Below are positions 46,280 to 58,685 of a DNA stretch of 64,000 nt, one piece after another. The notes under the pieces were generated by a model that ran no database searches, had not been told where the DNA came from, and was given only the letters and a program-made list of their open reading frames with translations. Source of the stretch: Campanula takesimana (taxonomy: Eukaryota; Streptophyta; Magnoliopsida; Asterales; Campanulaceae); assembly GCA_026119855.1 (NCBI GenBank), contig JAOWBW010000038.1, positions 186,001 to 250,000 on the forward strand, given 5' to 3'. The position numbers and the translations under genes were made by a program. How positions within the stretch are numbered: the first letter of the stretch is position 1; each line of letters starts with the position of its first letter.

Positions 46280-46763
46280 TATTAAGAATATGGTGGAGAG
46301 GAGTATGATAATATATGTTTATTCACTCTCCAAGATTTACAATAACTTAACCCTATATTTATACTAAAGCCTAAACCCTATTCTTGAGGAATACCCCTCT
46401 TCCTAAAATACATCAACTAAATAAAGTATACTATAAGGTAAAATATAATCTCTTGATTCTATCTTTATTTGGCTTGATCTTGATCTCACTTGGTTGACTT
46501 GGTCCATTCTATTCGGTCTCGGTCCGCTCCATCTCATTCTCCAAGTCAACCAAGTGAGATCAAGATCAAGCCAAATAAAGATAGAATCAAGAGATTATAT
46601 TTTACCTTATAGTATACTTTATTTAGTTGATGTATTTTAAGAAGAGGGGTATTCTTCAAGAATAGGGTTTAGGATTTAGTATAAATATAGGGTTAAGTTA
46701 TTGTAAATCTTGGAGAGTGAATAAACATATATTATCATACTCCTCTCCACCATATTCTTAATA
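46280..46763. repeat. Foldback: 223-bp arms, 38-bp loop
   Basis: The left arm 46280-46502 and right arm 46541-46763 are reverse complements with, by eye, three mismatches. Arms begin TATTAAGAATATGGTGG. The loop 46503-46540 is unique. A transcript would form a long near-perfect hairpin. There is no ORF. Confidence 0.93.
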
Positions 46764-47724
46764 GGAATAATCTAACCGAATTTGGGGGGGTGTACTTTTT
46801 ACTTAAACCCGTTATATTTCCACATTAGTTATTTTACTTAACAATAATTAGTCACGTCATAGCACATGACCAACTCCAGTTAAAAATTTGACAATTCTAT
46901 GAGAGGGATGAGGACATTGCAAAAAAGAAAACTTTAATGACCACATTTGAAAAATATGTATAAAAGGCGGTTAGTTTTTAAACGGCAGTTAAAATTTGGG
47001 GTTCTATTGATTACCAAATGATAGTTCGCAGGTTTAACGAATGAAATAGTTGAGGCGGATTTAATTATCAGCGAGGATTGAAACAAACCCTAGGGAAAGC
47101 CGATTGACTCCGACAGGTATTTGAATTTCCTTCCCCTTGCTTTAACTTGTTCTACTTTTTCAGTTTAACTTTCCGATAATTCGCCATTGGGGTTGCCCTT
47201 TCGAAAACTTGGTTACTCATCAGTTTCTTCGTGCATTGTTTGGTTGCCTGGAATGTTTAGAACTACTAGCAATTTGATACGTATTAGTACTTTCTCCGTC
47301 CCAAAATTAAATGTTCATTTTTTCAAAAAAAGACCTATTTTAAAAAATTAAATAAAAATTCTCTGTTGATTGCATTATATTGTACACTACATTACTTTGC
47401 ACTGAACTGTTTTTTATTTTATGTTTTGGTACGAAAGGTAACAAAGACAATGGCCTCTTTGTGTGTGTGTGTGGTCAAAACGGGTCTTGTTAGTGAGCAG
47501 TTTCTCATACAAGATGAGCCACAAGAAACCTTCAACTTTTGAGGAATTTTATCCACTTCCGTTCAAGACCAATGGCCTCTTTGTGTTTTCAGCATATTGT
47601 AAACACTCTTGGTACTGAATTTTTGTTTCGTGTCAAGGCTCCAGTAAGGGCTATCTGCAATATTGGAGAGAGTGGGAATATGAATTCTAAGCATCTCTCT
47701 GATTGTATCATCAGGAATGATATC
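46764..47724. other. Flank of copy B; possible interrupted gene
   Basis: 47080-47110 looks like a plant 5' UTR (AAACCCTAGGGAAAGCC, then GACAG|GTATTTG). Short frames follow, e.g. MSHKKPSTFEEFYPLPFK from 47516, that I do not recognise. A GT microsatellite is at 47459-47472. A frame starting MNSKHLSDC at 47681 crosses the copy B insertion site and continues on the other side to about 58434. Confidence 0.3.
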
Positions 47725-48677
47725 TGAAAAAGTGAGTTAATGGCTTAAGTCAGAAAGGAAGTGATATCAAAGGTGTTGTCGCTACAACGATATCACTTCT
47801 GGCAACACTTAACACACACGAACAGAAAATAATTTCTGGAAAGAGTTTGCAGCGGAAAATCAACACAAGAATTATTTTTCTCAAGATATATAAATTATAT
47901 ATCTTGAGGGATGCCTCAAAAGGCGAGACCTTTCACTAATAATATGAAATGAAGTACAAGGCCGAGAGTTCCCTAATGCTATTACAATGAAAGCTTTGTG
48001 GAACGACTAAGACTATACACGAGACCCTATCCTAGCCAAGACACTTATAATACTCGATTACAAGAATAGAAAAGTGTTTGGGAGTTTAAAGGAACCAAGG
48101 AGTGTAAAGACTTTATTGTGAGGAGTGTGTGTTCTTGCTTGTGTTTGCAGTATCTTGAATCTTCACATCCTCTTGCTTTATATAGGCTTCAAGAACTTGG
48201 GGAATACTCCAATAATGCTTTGTGGTTGATCAAAAACGTGGAGAGTGAGTGGAGAGAGTGGCGGCCGAGCCTTGGGGAGAAATCTCCACATTTCCTATAA
48301 AATAGGAACAACTTTTCTTTGTGCCCAAGTTCAAGCTATGCCGTGTTGTACTTCCTAGCTTCAGCGCCTTCTACTTTCTCCATCATCTCAGCCGTTTGAA
48401 TGGGTCAATTACCCATGTGTTAGTTATGCACAAATCTCACATGCTTGAATGGATAAAATCCCATTTTATCCATAACTCCTTTTTAACTTCCTTGCAATAT
48501 TCTAGCATATTTTATACCTGAAAATTGGACCAACATAAACAATAAACTTGCACAAATATTAGTCATTAGTCCAACAATTATTTATGAAGCAAATATACAA
48601 TTATAAATATTCAGCCCGTCGGTAACACTGGGAAAGTGTTGGCAGCACTTGTGGTAACACCACGTTTTGCACTTACA
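47725..48677 (-). repeat. Copy B 3' LTR
   Basis: 953 bp, adjoined on its right by the complement of the polypurine tract (ATCTCCCCCTTAA). Confidence 0.92.
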
Positions 48678-49095
48678 ATCTCCCCCTTAAATGTATATTT
48701 CTTCACAAACTAAATAATGCTGCGACCTGCAAGACAAAGTTAGTCACAACTAGAATATATAAAAAAAAAAACTTCTCAAAAATTTAACTCCCCCTTAATT
48801 AGGCGAGTCAACCGAAAACAAACAATGACTTTTAAAAAGTTTCAAATAAAACCAAGTACTAAATCTAAGTACTTAAACAAAATTGACCGAAAAGAGTTCA
48901 TGGTCAAGATAAAACATCTAAAGGTCAACCAAAAAATGTCAACCAACCAAACATAAAAACTGTTTTACAAACCAACCAAAAAATAAAATTGTTTAAAAGT
49001 TACCACCACGAATTTTTAACACAACCATTAAACAAATTGTTTTAAAAACTTCCCAACTTCCAAAATAAAAAATTTCAGAAGAAATGAAACCATAT
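48678..49095 (-). other. Copy B 3' untranslated region
   Basis: From the extra-ORF stop to the polypurine tract. AT-rich with repeated ACCAACC(A) words and no gene. Confidence 0.6.
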
Positions 49096-50841
49096 TCAAT
49101 CTTCTTCCTCCTCGTCCTCGGCTTCAGTTCCTGCTCCTTGTTCAGGATCATTGTCTCCAGCACTTATTCCAGTACCTGTGGCAGCACCTGCAGCAGCATT
49201 TCCTCTCCCTATTTGTGGAGAAATCTGTTCTATAAGAGCCTGCAAGTCTGACTGAATACTCAACCAGGACTGAACCTGAATCTGAACATTCCCCATTACC
49301 CTGTGTATAGACTGAAGAACAACAGTTTTTGATATCATGGTAGAAGTGCTTCCAGAAGTGTCGACAGCACTTTGGGTAGCACCACCTGCTGTACCTGAAT
49401 GGATAGGGAATGAAAAATCTGGAACTGATTGATGTGCTTGTGAAGGAGCTTTCTGAGATGGTATAGCCCGGGAGACTGAAGGTTTGATCCATGGTAGATC
49501 CTTGTGCCTATTTCCTCATTTCAGTTGGTTATCTACCACATAAAAACTGGGACCGGAAGTGAAAACATCGGAGCCCACTAAGTGTAGCTTTTGAAAGGTT
49601 AGGACACGAAAGATTAGAGAGGGATAAGGGAAGTAGGAAGGGTCTTTCCTCTTAGGCCATGAAGCAAGATGCCGAAACACAAGATTCCCAAAGTTGATTG
49701 GTTTGTTCTTTCCTAGCCTATACAAAACTTTAGCTTGCTCCATTGTCAGATTTTGCTCACTTTTTGTTGGGAGCCAGTTAAGCATGCAAAGTTTGTGTAA
49801 AACTGAATAAAGAGATGTGAGCTTGGAGGCAGGAAATTTAACCTTGGGATCACTCGACCATTTGCTAACTTCACTATGGGTAAGGAACTCGGCCATTACA
49901 TCCTTATTGCAATAGAAATTCTCCTCATTAACATTGGGTAATCCTAAGGCTTTGTTAATTATCTCGGGGTTAAAAGAGTAAGCTCGACCCCTAACAAGAA
50001 CCTTACCAAACTCGGGAGAAGTTTCAATGTCTAAGTTTGGGCTCATGTTGGCATAGAAGTTCCTTACGATTTTATCAACATAGGCCTTAGCTTGGGTATT
50101 AGGGATCAAAAACTTACGGTCCTCTAGGAATTGGTACACCCCATTATTTTTCAAATCAACCTCATCAATGTTCTTTTCTTCCCAAAAAGGAGTATTGCTA
50201 TGTTTTAACAAGTATTCCATATTTTCCTTTTTGAAGAACTCCAAGGAAAAATGAGGTATAGGGAATGCATAAATATCCTCTACACGATTTGGCTCATAAT
50301 CAGACTCAGAATCAGAATCAGATATGAGAGAAGAAGAGTGAGGTACCTCCTGAGTTTTCGACCGGGTCTGTCGTGGAAGAGGTGTTTCCGAAGGTGTTGT
50401 TGCCTTCTTGACAGCACCACTGTCAGCACCTTGAATACCTTTACCCTTTGCCAACCTTCGAGCAGCAGCGGCTAATGTCTCACTTTCCTCTTGATCATCA
50501 ACCCATGCTTCAAAGTCATCTTCAGAATTTTCTTTCTCCACGGAGTATTTTTTGTCGGAGGCATGAAGGGAAGATAAGCTTTGAGAATCATCTTCTGAGA
50601 GCTCAACCGGATCAGAAAGGGTATTTGAGGTCGACTTGCTGAACATTGCCCTTAACCTGCTTGAAGTCCTCTTTTTAGGTGCTTGGACTGTTGGTGGTTG
50701 TGGCGGAGCTTTCCGCTTATTCTTGGTGGCTTTGGTGGTTGTTTCAGCTGGTTGGGAAGGAGCCATGGCGGGAGGCGCTTGGGCGACTGGAATTGGAGGA
50801 GGACCGGACACAACAATCGCCAAATTGGGCGGTGATGTCAC
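49096..50841 (-). pseudogene. Extra post-pol ORF of copy B (plant transposon protein-like)
   Basis: Same strand as gag-pol, between RNase H and the 3' LTR, where sireviruses carry an additional (env-like) ORF. About 580 codons with a single in-frame TGA at 49516-49518. The N-terminal third is low-complexity and Pro/Ser/Asp-rich with a basic KNKRKAPPQP patch. The middle (FYANMSPN ... VRGRAYSFNPEIINKALGLPN) resembles the putative plant transposon protein domain (Pfam Transposase_32). The C-terminus is Gly/Ala- then Glu-rich. No signal peptide or membrane segment was seen, so an envelope role is not supported. The start codon is unclear; the frame is open to 50841 but without an ATG there. Confidence 0.7.
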
Positions 50842-52030
50842 TCAACTTTAAATTGAGATAACTATCTCTAATCCTACAAACACTCAACTCCCCCTATTTT
50901 TTAGCTCTCCCTATTTTCTAGCTAGATAGGTAAACTCAAACTCAACTCCCATATTTTTGAAAATCAACCGGCCATTATCCCCAAAAAAACCTTTTTTTTA
51001 ATTAAAATAAAAATAAGAGAATAAAAATTAATCTAAGGTAATTCGGCTTAGGTAAATAAAGTCCATAAAATTTTGAAATGCAAATTAACTTATGACTTCA
51101 AAATTTTAGGAAAGTAGTTACCTAATTAGATTTACCAAAATAAATGGATTTAATAAAAACCTTTTTGAAATCAAAAACTCCACAATTTAAGGGACTTTCG
51201 GACTTCCCAAATTTAATTATTGAATCCAAAAATAATAGATAAAAAAATAATGTGGCACATACTAATGTGTTATTGGTAATGATGGTAACACTTTAGAAAA
51301 CACATAAGTCAAATATCCCCTTGATAAAAGCTTTTTACTTAAACGGACATAAGGCACAACAATCCTCATTATTAACACTTGAGGAAAAAAGTTAGGCTTC
51401 TTTTAAATAAGCATTTGAGGCAAAAACAAGCTTCCCAAATTCAAACACTTGAGGCATAGCAAGCCTTAATTAAGAGTGTTTGAGGTAAAATAAATCTAAC
51501 AAGTTAGATGAAATACGCTTGTTCTTCATCTTTAAGCACTTTAAAATAAGTATAATTTACACTTCAATATGTACAAGATAGCATCGTAGTAACGAGCTCC
51601 GTGCTCCGAGTCCTTATAAAGTGTAAACAAATATTTTAGTGATTTGCACCTTTCAAGTAGGATACACTGTAGTAGCGAACTCCATGTTCTTAATACTTAG
51701 CATGAAATCACTAGATAGTATCTCCTTTTGGCAAGAGTGCATCGTTGCAGCGAACGCCGTGCCCCGAGTTACTTAGGAAATACTATAAGTGCTTTTTGCC
51801 TTTTGCCTTTTATTTTATCACAAAAATTAGTGACTTTGTCACTTTTGAGTACAAAGGGGATTTGACAAACATGTTAACCAAGTATAAACCTACCAAAACA
51901 AAAAGGTCAGCATGTGCCGCTGCAAGGGCTTGAATAGAAAGCAAAGAGACATTTTTTTTTCTTTTTTTTATTATACATAGTGTTACCAGAAGTGTTAACA
52001 ACACTCAGGGTAATACCCTAAAACAGTAGA
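50842..52030 (-). other. Copy B spacer between pol and extra ORF
   Basis: No gene. Contains repeats with CACTTGAGG(C/A) (51375-51490), and GCATCGTAGTAACGAGCTCCGTGC-type phrases at about 51583, 51665 and 51740 that match A1 29585-29760. Confidence 0.55.
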
Positions 52031-55000
52031 TTAAAAAATACAAAGACCAAGAGATATTTTCAAACTTGAAAATCTCTCATGGTCAAGGGCCTTGGTAAAA
52101 ATGTCAGCAAGTTGATACTTAGTATCAATATGCTCTACGTTTATCAAATATTTTTAAACCAAGTCTCTTAGAAAATGGTGACAGATATCAATGTGTTTAG
52201 TACGGGAATGTTGAACCGGGTTTTTTGAAATGTTTATGGCACTTAGATTATCACAATACATGGTCAAGATATTACTATCAAGACCATAGTCGCTAACATG
52301 TGTTTTAACCAAATGAGTTGGGAACAACAACTACCGGCCGCGACATATTCGGACTCGGCTGTCGAAAGAGACACACAGTTTTGTTTACGACTATACCATG
52401 AAAGTAAGTTATTACCCAAAAAGAAACACCCCCCACTAGTACTTTTCCTATCATCCATGTCACCCGCCCAGTCAGAATCACTAAAACCAACAAGGTTGGT
52501 ATTAGTATCCTTAGAAAACCATATTCCTAAATCACTCGTCCCCGACACATATTTGATAATCTTTTTGACATAATTTAGGTGGAAAAGTTTAGGACTGGCT
52601 TGATATCGTGCACATACACACACACTGAACATTAAATCAGGGCAACTCGCGGTAAGATAAACGAGACTACCTATCATTGAGCGATATAAGGTTGGATCCA
52701 CATCCTCCCCCACTTGGTCCTTTCCCAACTTGAGTGTAGACCCCATTGGTACTTTAGACGCCTTGGCATGCTCCAACCCGAACTTTGTTACCAAACTTTT
52801 CGCGTACTTACTTTGGGAAATGAAGATCCCTTCATCTGATTATTTCACCTGCAAGCCAAGGAAAAAGTTTAGTTCCCCTATCATACTCATTTCAAAATTT
52901 GATGACATGGCATCCACAATTTTTTTCAAATCAGTTTCAGTTGTGGAGCCAAAAACAATGTCGTTAACATATATTTGAGCTATGACAAGGGTTTTACCAT
53001 TTCTTAAGATAAACAAAGTCCTATCGGCTTCTCTTCAAATAAAACCATATTCTAACAGAAATTGAGTTAATCTACCATACCATGCTCGAGGAGCTTGTTT
53101 CAAGCCATATAAGGCTTTTATAAGTTTATAAACATGGTGTGGTTTGAATGGATCTTCAAAACCTTTTGGTTGTTCAACATATATTTCTTTATCAATATAT
53201 CCATTCAAAAACGCTCCTTTCACATCCATTTGGTGCAATGTGATTTTAAGGTAGCAAGCTATAGCCAAGAGGAGTCTTATGGACTCAATTCTAGCCACAG
53301 GTGCCAAGGTTTCGTCATAATCGATACCTTCGACTTGTGTATATCCTTGAGCCACAAGACGAGCTTTAGTACGAACAATGTTACCCGCCCGTTTCATCAC
53401 TTTTGTTTTTGAAAATCCATTTAGTCCCAATAACATTAGTGTTAGCGGGACAGGGAACTAAAGTCCAAACATTATTTCGGGTAAATTGTTCAAGCTCCTC
53501 TTGCATAGCTTGAATCCAGAAATTATCTTTTAAGGCCTCAATCACATTTTTAGGCTCAACGAAGGAAATAAAACAAGAGTGTTTTACCTGAGCATATGTG
53601 GTAGACATACACACATATCTTACCATATCTCGATAATTAATAGGCTTTTTGTTTCTCGTTTGAATCCCTTCATTTAATTCCCTTATTACTTGTGTAGAAG
53701 GATGATTCCTTCTTATTCTGGCTGGGGGGTCTCTCCTTATAACTTCATGAACCTCTGCACCTTCTGGACTTTCTGATTCTGTTTCAGTAACAGTACTGGA
53801 ATCAGGTGTTACCGGAAGTGTTGTCTCAACAGTGGTAACACTTTGGTCAGCACCTGCTTCAACAATAGAATCATGATTCTCTCTGTTATCATTCAGCTCA
53901 TCTAACAGAATCAAGGGAGATTCTTGTGGTCCTTCACCTGTAATGCTCAACAAGTCATCAAAAACAATGTTAACCGACTCTTGGATAGTTTTTAACCTTA
54001 GGTTATATACCCTATATGCTCTACTATTTTGAGCATACCCAAGAAAGATTGCATTATCACTTTTAGAGTCAAATTTAGTCAATTGATCCCGGTCATTTAA
54101 AATGTAACACATACACCCAAAAACATGAAAATAGTGAACTTTAGGTTTTTTGTCATTCAAAATCTCATAGGGTGTCATAGTGGTACCAGGTCTTAAGAAA
54201 ACTCTATTTGCCGGTGTGACAAGCGGTATTTAGTGCTTCGGCCCAAAATCTTTTCGAAATTTGTTTAGAAAACAACATTACACGGGCCATTTCAAGTAAA
54301 GTCCGATTTTTCCTTTCGGCAATCCCATTTTGTTGAGGCGTTTTGGGTGCCGAGAATTCATGGTGGATTCCCATTTTCTCACAAAAGGAAGAAAAAGAAG
54401 CATTTTCAAATTCTTTACCATGATCGGATCTTATACGAGAAACAGAAGCACAAAACATGTTTTTGATTTTTGAGTGTGAGATTCTGAACTTTTCAAAGGC
54501 CTCAGATTTTTCTTTTAAGAAAAAGATCCAAGAGAATCTAGAAAAATCATCAACAACTACTAAAGAATATTTCTTACCACCTAAACTATCGACTTCAACA
54601 GGACCCATTAAATCCATATGTAAAAGTTGAAAACAATGTGTTGTTCCAGAGTACTGCTCATGGTATTGGGTAGCACTGTGGCCAACACGAGTTTGTTTGC
54701 CTTTAAGACAACTTTCACAAATGATTTTATTTTTGAAATCTAAATTAGGAACACCTTGAATAGAACCAAGTTTAATAATCTTTTCAATGTTTTGAAAATT
54801 GGCATGTCCCAACTTTTGGTGCCATAAGGTTGTGACATCAACTCTCACGGAGTTGCATACCTGTTTGTCTTCCACACAATAACAATTGTCGGTTGATCTA
54901 GTACCTGACATCACACACTTGTTAGTACGATCAAAGACCTCACACGTATTTTATTTGAATTTCACCTCTAAATTGTCATCACAAAGTTGGCTTATACTAA

Positions 55001-57104
55001 TTAAATTAGCTACAAGACCATCTACATGTAAGACATTTTTTAAAGCGGGGAAACCGGACACATGTAAAGTTCCTTTCCCGATTATCTTACTTTTACTACC
55101 ACCACCATAAGTAACATTACCTCCAAGAACAGATTCATAGTCTTTTAGAAAAAAATTTGTTCCCGTCATGTGACGTGAATACCCACTATCAAAATACCAT
55201 GAATTTTCAACATTAGTTCTTAAGGCAGTAAACACAACATCACATACTTGATTGTTTTTAGGTCTCCATTCTTTCTTTCTTTGAATTTTGTTTCTCTGAC
55301 GAATAGTGATATCAGAAGTAGTGGGTAACACTTCAGATAGCACTGAGGAGCTGGACTGAGTTCTTTTCAGAAAAGTATGACAATTGTTTCTAAAATGTCC
55401 AGCAATGTGACAATAAGTACACACTTTCCTTTTGTCAGAGATTTTGGAAGAAAAATCATTAGCCTTTCCACGTTCATTTAAGAAACATGTTTGATTATCA
55501 TCCAAAGATAAAGAAGAGATGATATTATCTAAAGAATCTTGGAAACCAATACCTTCCCTGAGAGGTTTACTTAACATGAGGATCTCATCCAGTTTGGTAG
55601 ACCCCGTGTTGAGTTTCTTAAGTGTGGTTTCGGCGAAGGACAATTTGGCCATGACTTTTGCAAGCTCAGCATCCTTCTTTGTGAGCTCGATTTCAAGAGT
55701 AGCCATGCCAAGTCTTAGTTGCTGAGTTTCTTTGGTCAAGAATTGCACCATACTATGCTCCTTCTTGTATTCTTCAAGGATATCCTCATAAAGGTTCCTC
55801 AATCCTCTTATGAGTTCATCCTTACTCATCTCAGCATCCTCTTAAGAATTTCCTGCATCCATATTAATAGACCCCACAAAACAAACAGCATTATCAGCAT
55901 TGAAATCATTATACCTACTGGGTGTTATCACATGTGTTATCCCACTTGGGTTATCACTTGGGATAGCACTTTCTGTGTTCGAGTCACATACAGTGACAAA
56001 CATGGTTGTCTCATCTGGTTCTTGAGCATGGTCCACTCCTTCTTCTTCATTGTCACTGAGAGACACCCACAAGGTCTTACCCTTCTTCCTCATATTATTT
56101 GCGCATTAATTGGCATAGTGACCCCATCCTGGACAAGTATGACATTGAATGGAGTCGAGGTAATTGGGATTGGAGCTCGACTGATCCGAGGATGCCCTAC
56201 GGATTGGATTCTCCTTCTGGGTGGTTGGAAGTGACCTCCTTGGCATCGAATCATACACCTTGGTTTGTTGCTCCTTTGCCTTTACCTGCATATTCTCCTT
56301 GTTGAACTTTCTTAACATAGAGTTTTATTTCCTAGCAAGTAAAGCAACACTAGTATTTTCATCCATTTCATCAAAAACTTCATCTTCCTCATCTTTTACA
56401 CAAATCAAAGGAAGAGTTTTTAAAGCAACATTTTTTCCTTTAATAGAATCACTTTGATCAGCGAGATTTAATTCAAAATTTTGCAAAATGCTCATCAAAA
56501 TGTTGATATCCATGGTTGCAAGATTGTGAGCCTCTTCAATAGATGAAACTTTAATATTGAAGCGCTCAGGAAGAGTTCTAATTGATTTTGAAACAAGTTG
56601 TTTGTTAGTAAAGGGTTCACCCAAAACTTGACATTCATTTGCAATATCAATAAGTTTTTCAAAATATGAAGAAATACCTTCATTTTCACTCATCCTCAAT
56701 CTTTAAAATTTACTAGTGAGCCTCCTAAGCTTAGTTTCACGCACACTACCATCCCCTTCACAAAATCTTTGTAACGTATCCCATGCCTCCTTAGCAGTGG
56801 GAGTATTTTGAATGAGTTTAAAAATATGCATATCAACCCACTCATAAATGGCATTAAGTGCCTTTTCATTAAAACTAGCTAGGTTGTTTTCCTCATTAGT
56901 CCACTCGGATTCAGGCTTGACTTTAACGTCACCATCCTCATCTGGCGGCAATAATGGGACAGAATAACCATTCACAATATATCGCCAAGCCCGGATATCA
57001 ATTGATTTGATATACGAACGGAGGCGGATCTTCCAATAGGCGTAATTCGAACCATCAAGAACAGGAAGCCATTTTTAATTAGGATTTGCAGGATCATAAG
57101 CCAT
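52031..57104 (-). pseudogene. Copy B gag-pol, multiply disabled
   Basis: Gag starts MAYDPANP and includes the capsid part lost in A1/A2. A first zinc knuckle has a stop before its last Cys (CHTCPGWGHYAN-stop-C); a second is intact (CTYCHIAGHFRNNC). Then protease SWYFDSGYSRHMTG, integrase MDLMGP, IRSDHGKEF and NGIAERKNR, RT MDVKGAFLNG and SLYG-type KALYGLKQAPRAWY, and RNase H SDSDWAGD. In-frame stops occur near 57076, 56703, 56325, 56106, 55842, 54951, 53035 and in the RNase H region. Frameshifts lie near 54195, 53400 and 52290. The RT box reads YVND (Asn codon at 52963-52965) instead of YVDD. Clearly inactive. Confidence 0.92.
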
Positions 57105-57157
57105 GACACACTGGACCGAAGTACTTAGTATATCAAGTAACCAGCTCTGGTGCCAAT

Positions 57158-58394
57158 TGAAAAAGTGAGTCAATGGCTTAAGTCAGAAAGGAAGTGATAT
57201 CAAAGGTGTTGTCGCTACAACGATATCACTTCTGGCAACACTTAACACACACGAACAGAAAATAATTTCTGGAAAGAGTTTGCAGCGGAAAATCAACACA
57301 AGAATTATTTTTCTCAAGATATACTCCCTCCGTCCCACTTCACTTGAGACTTATTTCCATTTTGGTCCGTCCCACTTCACTTGAGACTTTCCAAAATGGA
57401 AATCTTTTTATAATTTTATATTCAATCTACCCAACCCACTCATTCTCTCTCTTCATTTTCCACCACACAATTCATTCAACCAACCTACTATTAACCCCAC
57501 TCATTCTCTCTTTTCATTTTCTACCACACATTTTTCTTATTTTATTCTTTTTCCTTAGTTATTGTGCCCACCTCTTAGGTCTCAAGTGAGGTGGGACGGA
57601 GGGAGTATAAATTATATATCTTGAGGGATGCCTCAAAAGGCGAGATCTTTCACTAATAATATGAAATGAAGTACAAGGCCGAGAGTTCCCTAATGCTATT
57701 ACAATGAAAGCTTTGTGGAACGACTAAGACTATACACGAGACCATATCCTAGCCAAGACACTTATAATACTCGATTACAAGAATAGAAAAGTGTTTCGGA
57801 GTTTAAAAGAACCAAGGAGTGTAAAGACTTTATTATGAGGAGTGTGTGTTCTTGCTTGTGTTTGCCGTATCTTGAATCTTCACATCCTCTTGCATTATAT
57901 AGGCTTCAAGAACTTGGGGAATACTCCAATAATGCTTTGTGGTTGATCGAAAACATGGAGAGTGAGTGGAGAGAGCGGCGGCCGAGCCTTGGGGAGAAAT
58001 CTCCACATTTCCTATAAAATAGGAACAACTTTTCTTTGTGCCCAAGTTCAAGCTATGCCGTGTTGTACTTCCTAGCTTCAGTGCCTTGTAATTTCTCCAT
58101 CATCTCAGCCGTTTGAATGGGTCAATTACCCATGTGTTAGTTATGCACAAATCTCACATGCTTGAATGGATAAAATCCCATTTTATCCATAACTCCTTTT
58201 TAACTTCCTTGCAATATTCTAGCATATATTATACCTGAAAATTGGACCAACATAAACAATAAACTTGCACAAATATTAGTCATTAGTCCAGCAATTATTT
58301 ATGAATCAAATATACAATTATAAATATTCAGCCCGTCGGTAACACTGGGAAAGTGTTGGCAGCACTTGTGGTAACACCACGTTTTGCACTTACA
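57158..58394 (-). repeat. Copy B 5' LTR with MITE insertion
   Basis: 1237 bp. Removing the 282-bp MITE and one TA gives 953 bp, exactly the 3' LTR length. The adjacent primer site reads TGGCACCAGAGC on the minus strand. Confidence 0.92.
57324..57605. mobile_element. Stowaway MITE inside copy B LTR
   Basis: 282 bp. Ends CTCCCTCCGTCCCACTTCAC and complement, about 27-bp TIR with one mismatch, flanked by TA. The 3' LTR of the same element shows the empty site. Confidence 0.95.
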
Positions 58395-58474
58395 ATATCC
58401 TTCACCATATTGACATTCCAGACCATGTTCGTAATTAATTGTTCAACATACATGTTTCGTTTTTGATAATTATC

Positions 58475-58685
58475 AAAAACGAAAAGGAAAAACAATTAAA
58501 CTACTGGCGTTTAGGCCGGGCACGGTCGTGCCTTTTATCCAGCACGGTCGTGCCAAACATGTCGAGCCCTTCCTTCTTTCGCCTTAATTTGCGCACGGGC
58601 GTGCCTTATTTCTAGCACGGTCGTGCTCGGCTTCTTGGGCGGATCTGGTGGCTTTGTCAGGCTTCCTCTTCCTCGTGCTACATCA
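58475..58685 (-). repeat. Gypsy 3' LTR, truncated
   Basis: Matches the last 215 bp of 60551-61100, including all four GCACG palindromes. Its left part is missing beyond about 58475. Confidence 0.85.

Larger units (their letters stand above)
47725..58394 (-). mobile_element. SIRE-like Copia, copy B (10.7 kb)
   Basis: LTRs 47725-48677 (3') and 57158-58394 (5', enlarged by a MITE) with TSD ATATC at 47720-47724 and 58395-58399. Sense order is 5' LTR, gag, protease, integrase, RT, RNase H, an extra ORF, polypurine tract, 3' LTR. It belongs to the same family as A1/A2 and shows the gag, RT and extra-ORF parts those copies have lost. Confidence 0.94.

Noticed and set aside
49096..50841. Retroviral envelope gene in copy B
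   Set aside because: The position fits the env-like ORF of sireviruses, but no signal peptide, membrane segment or coiled-coil fusion region is visible.
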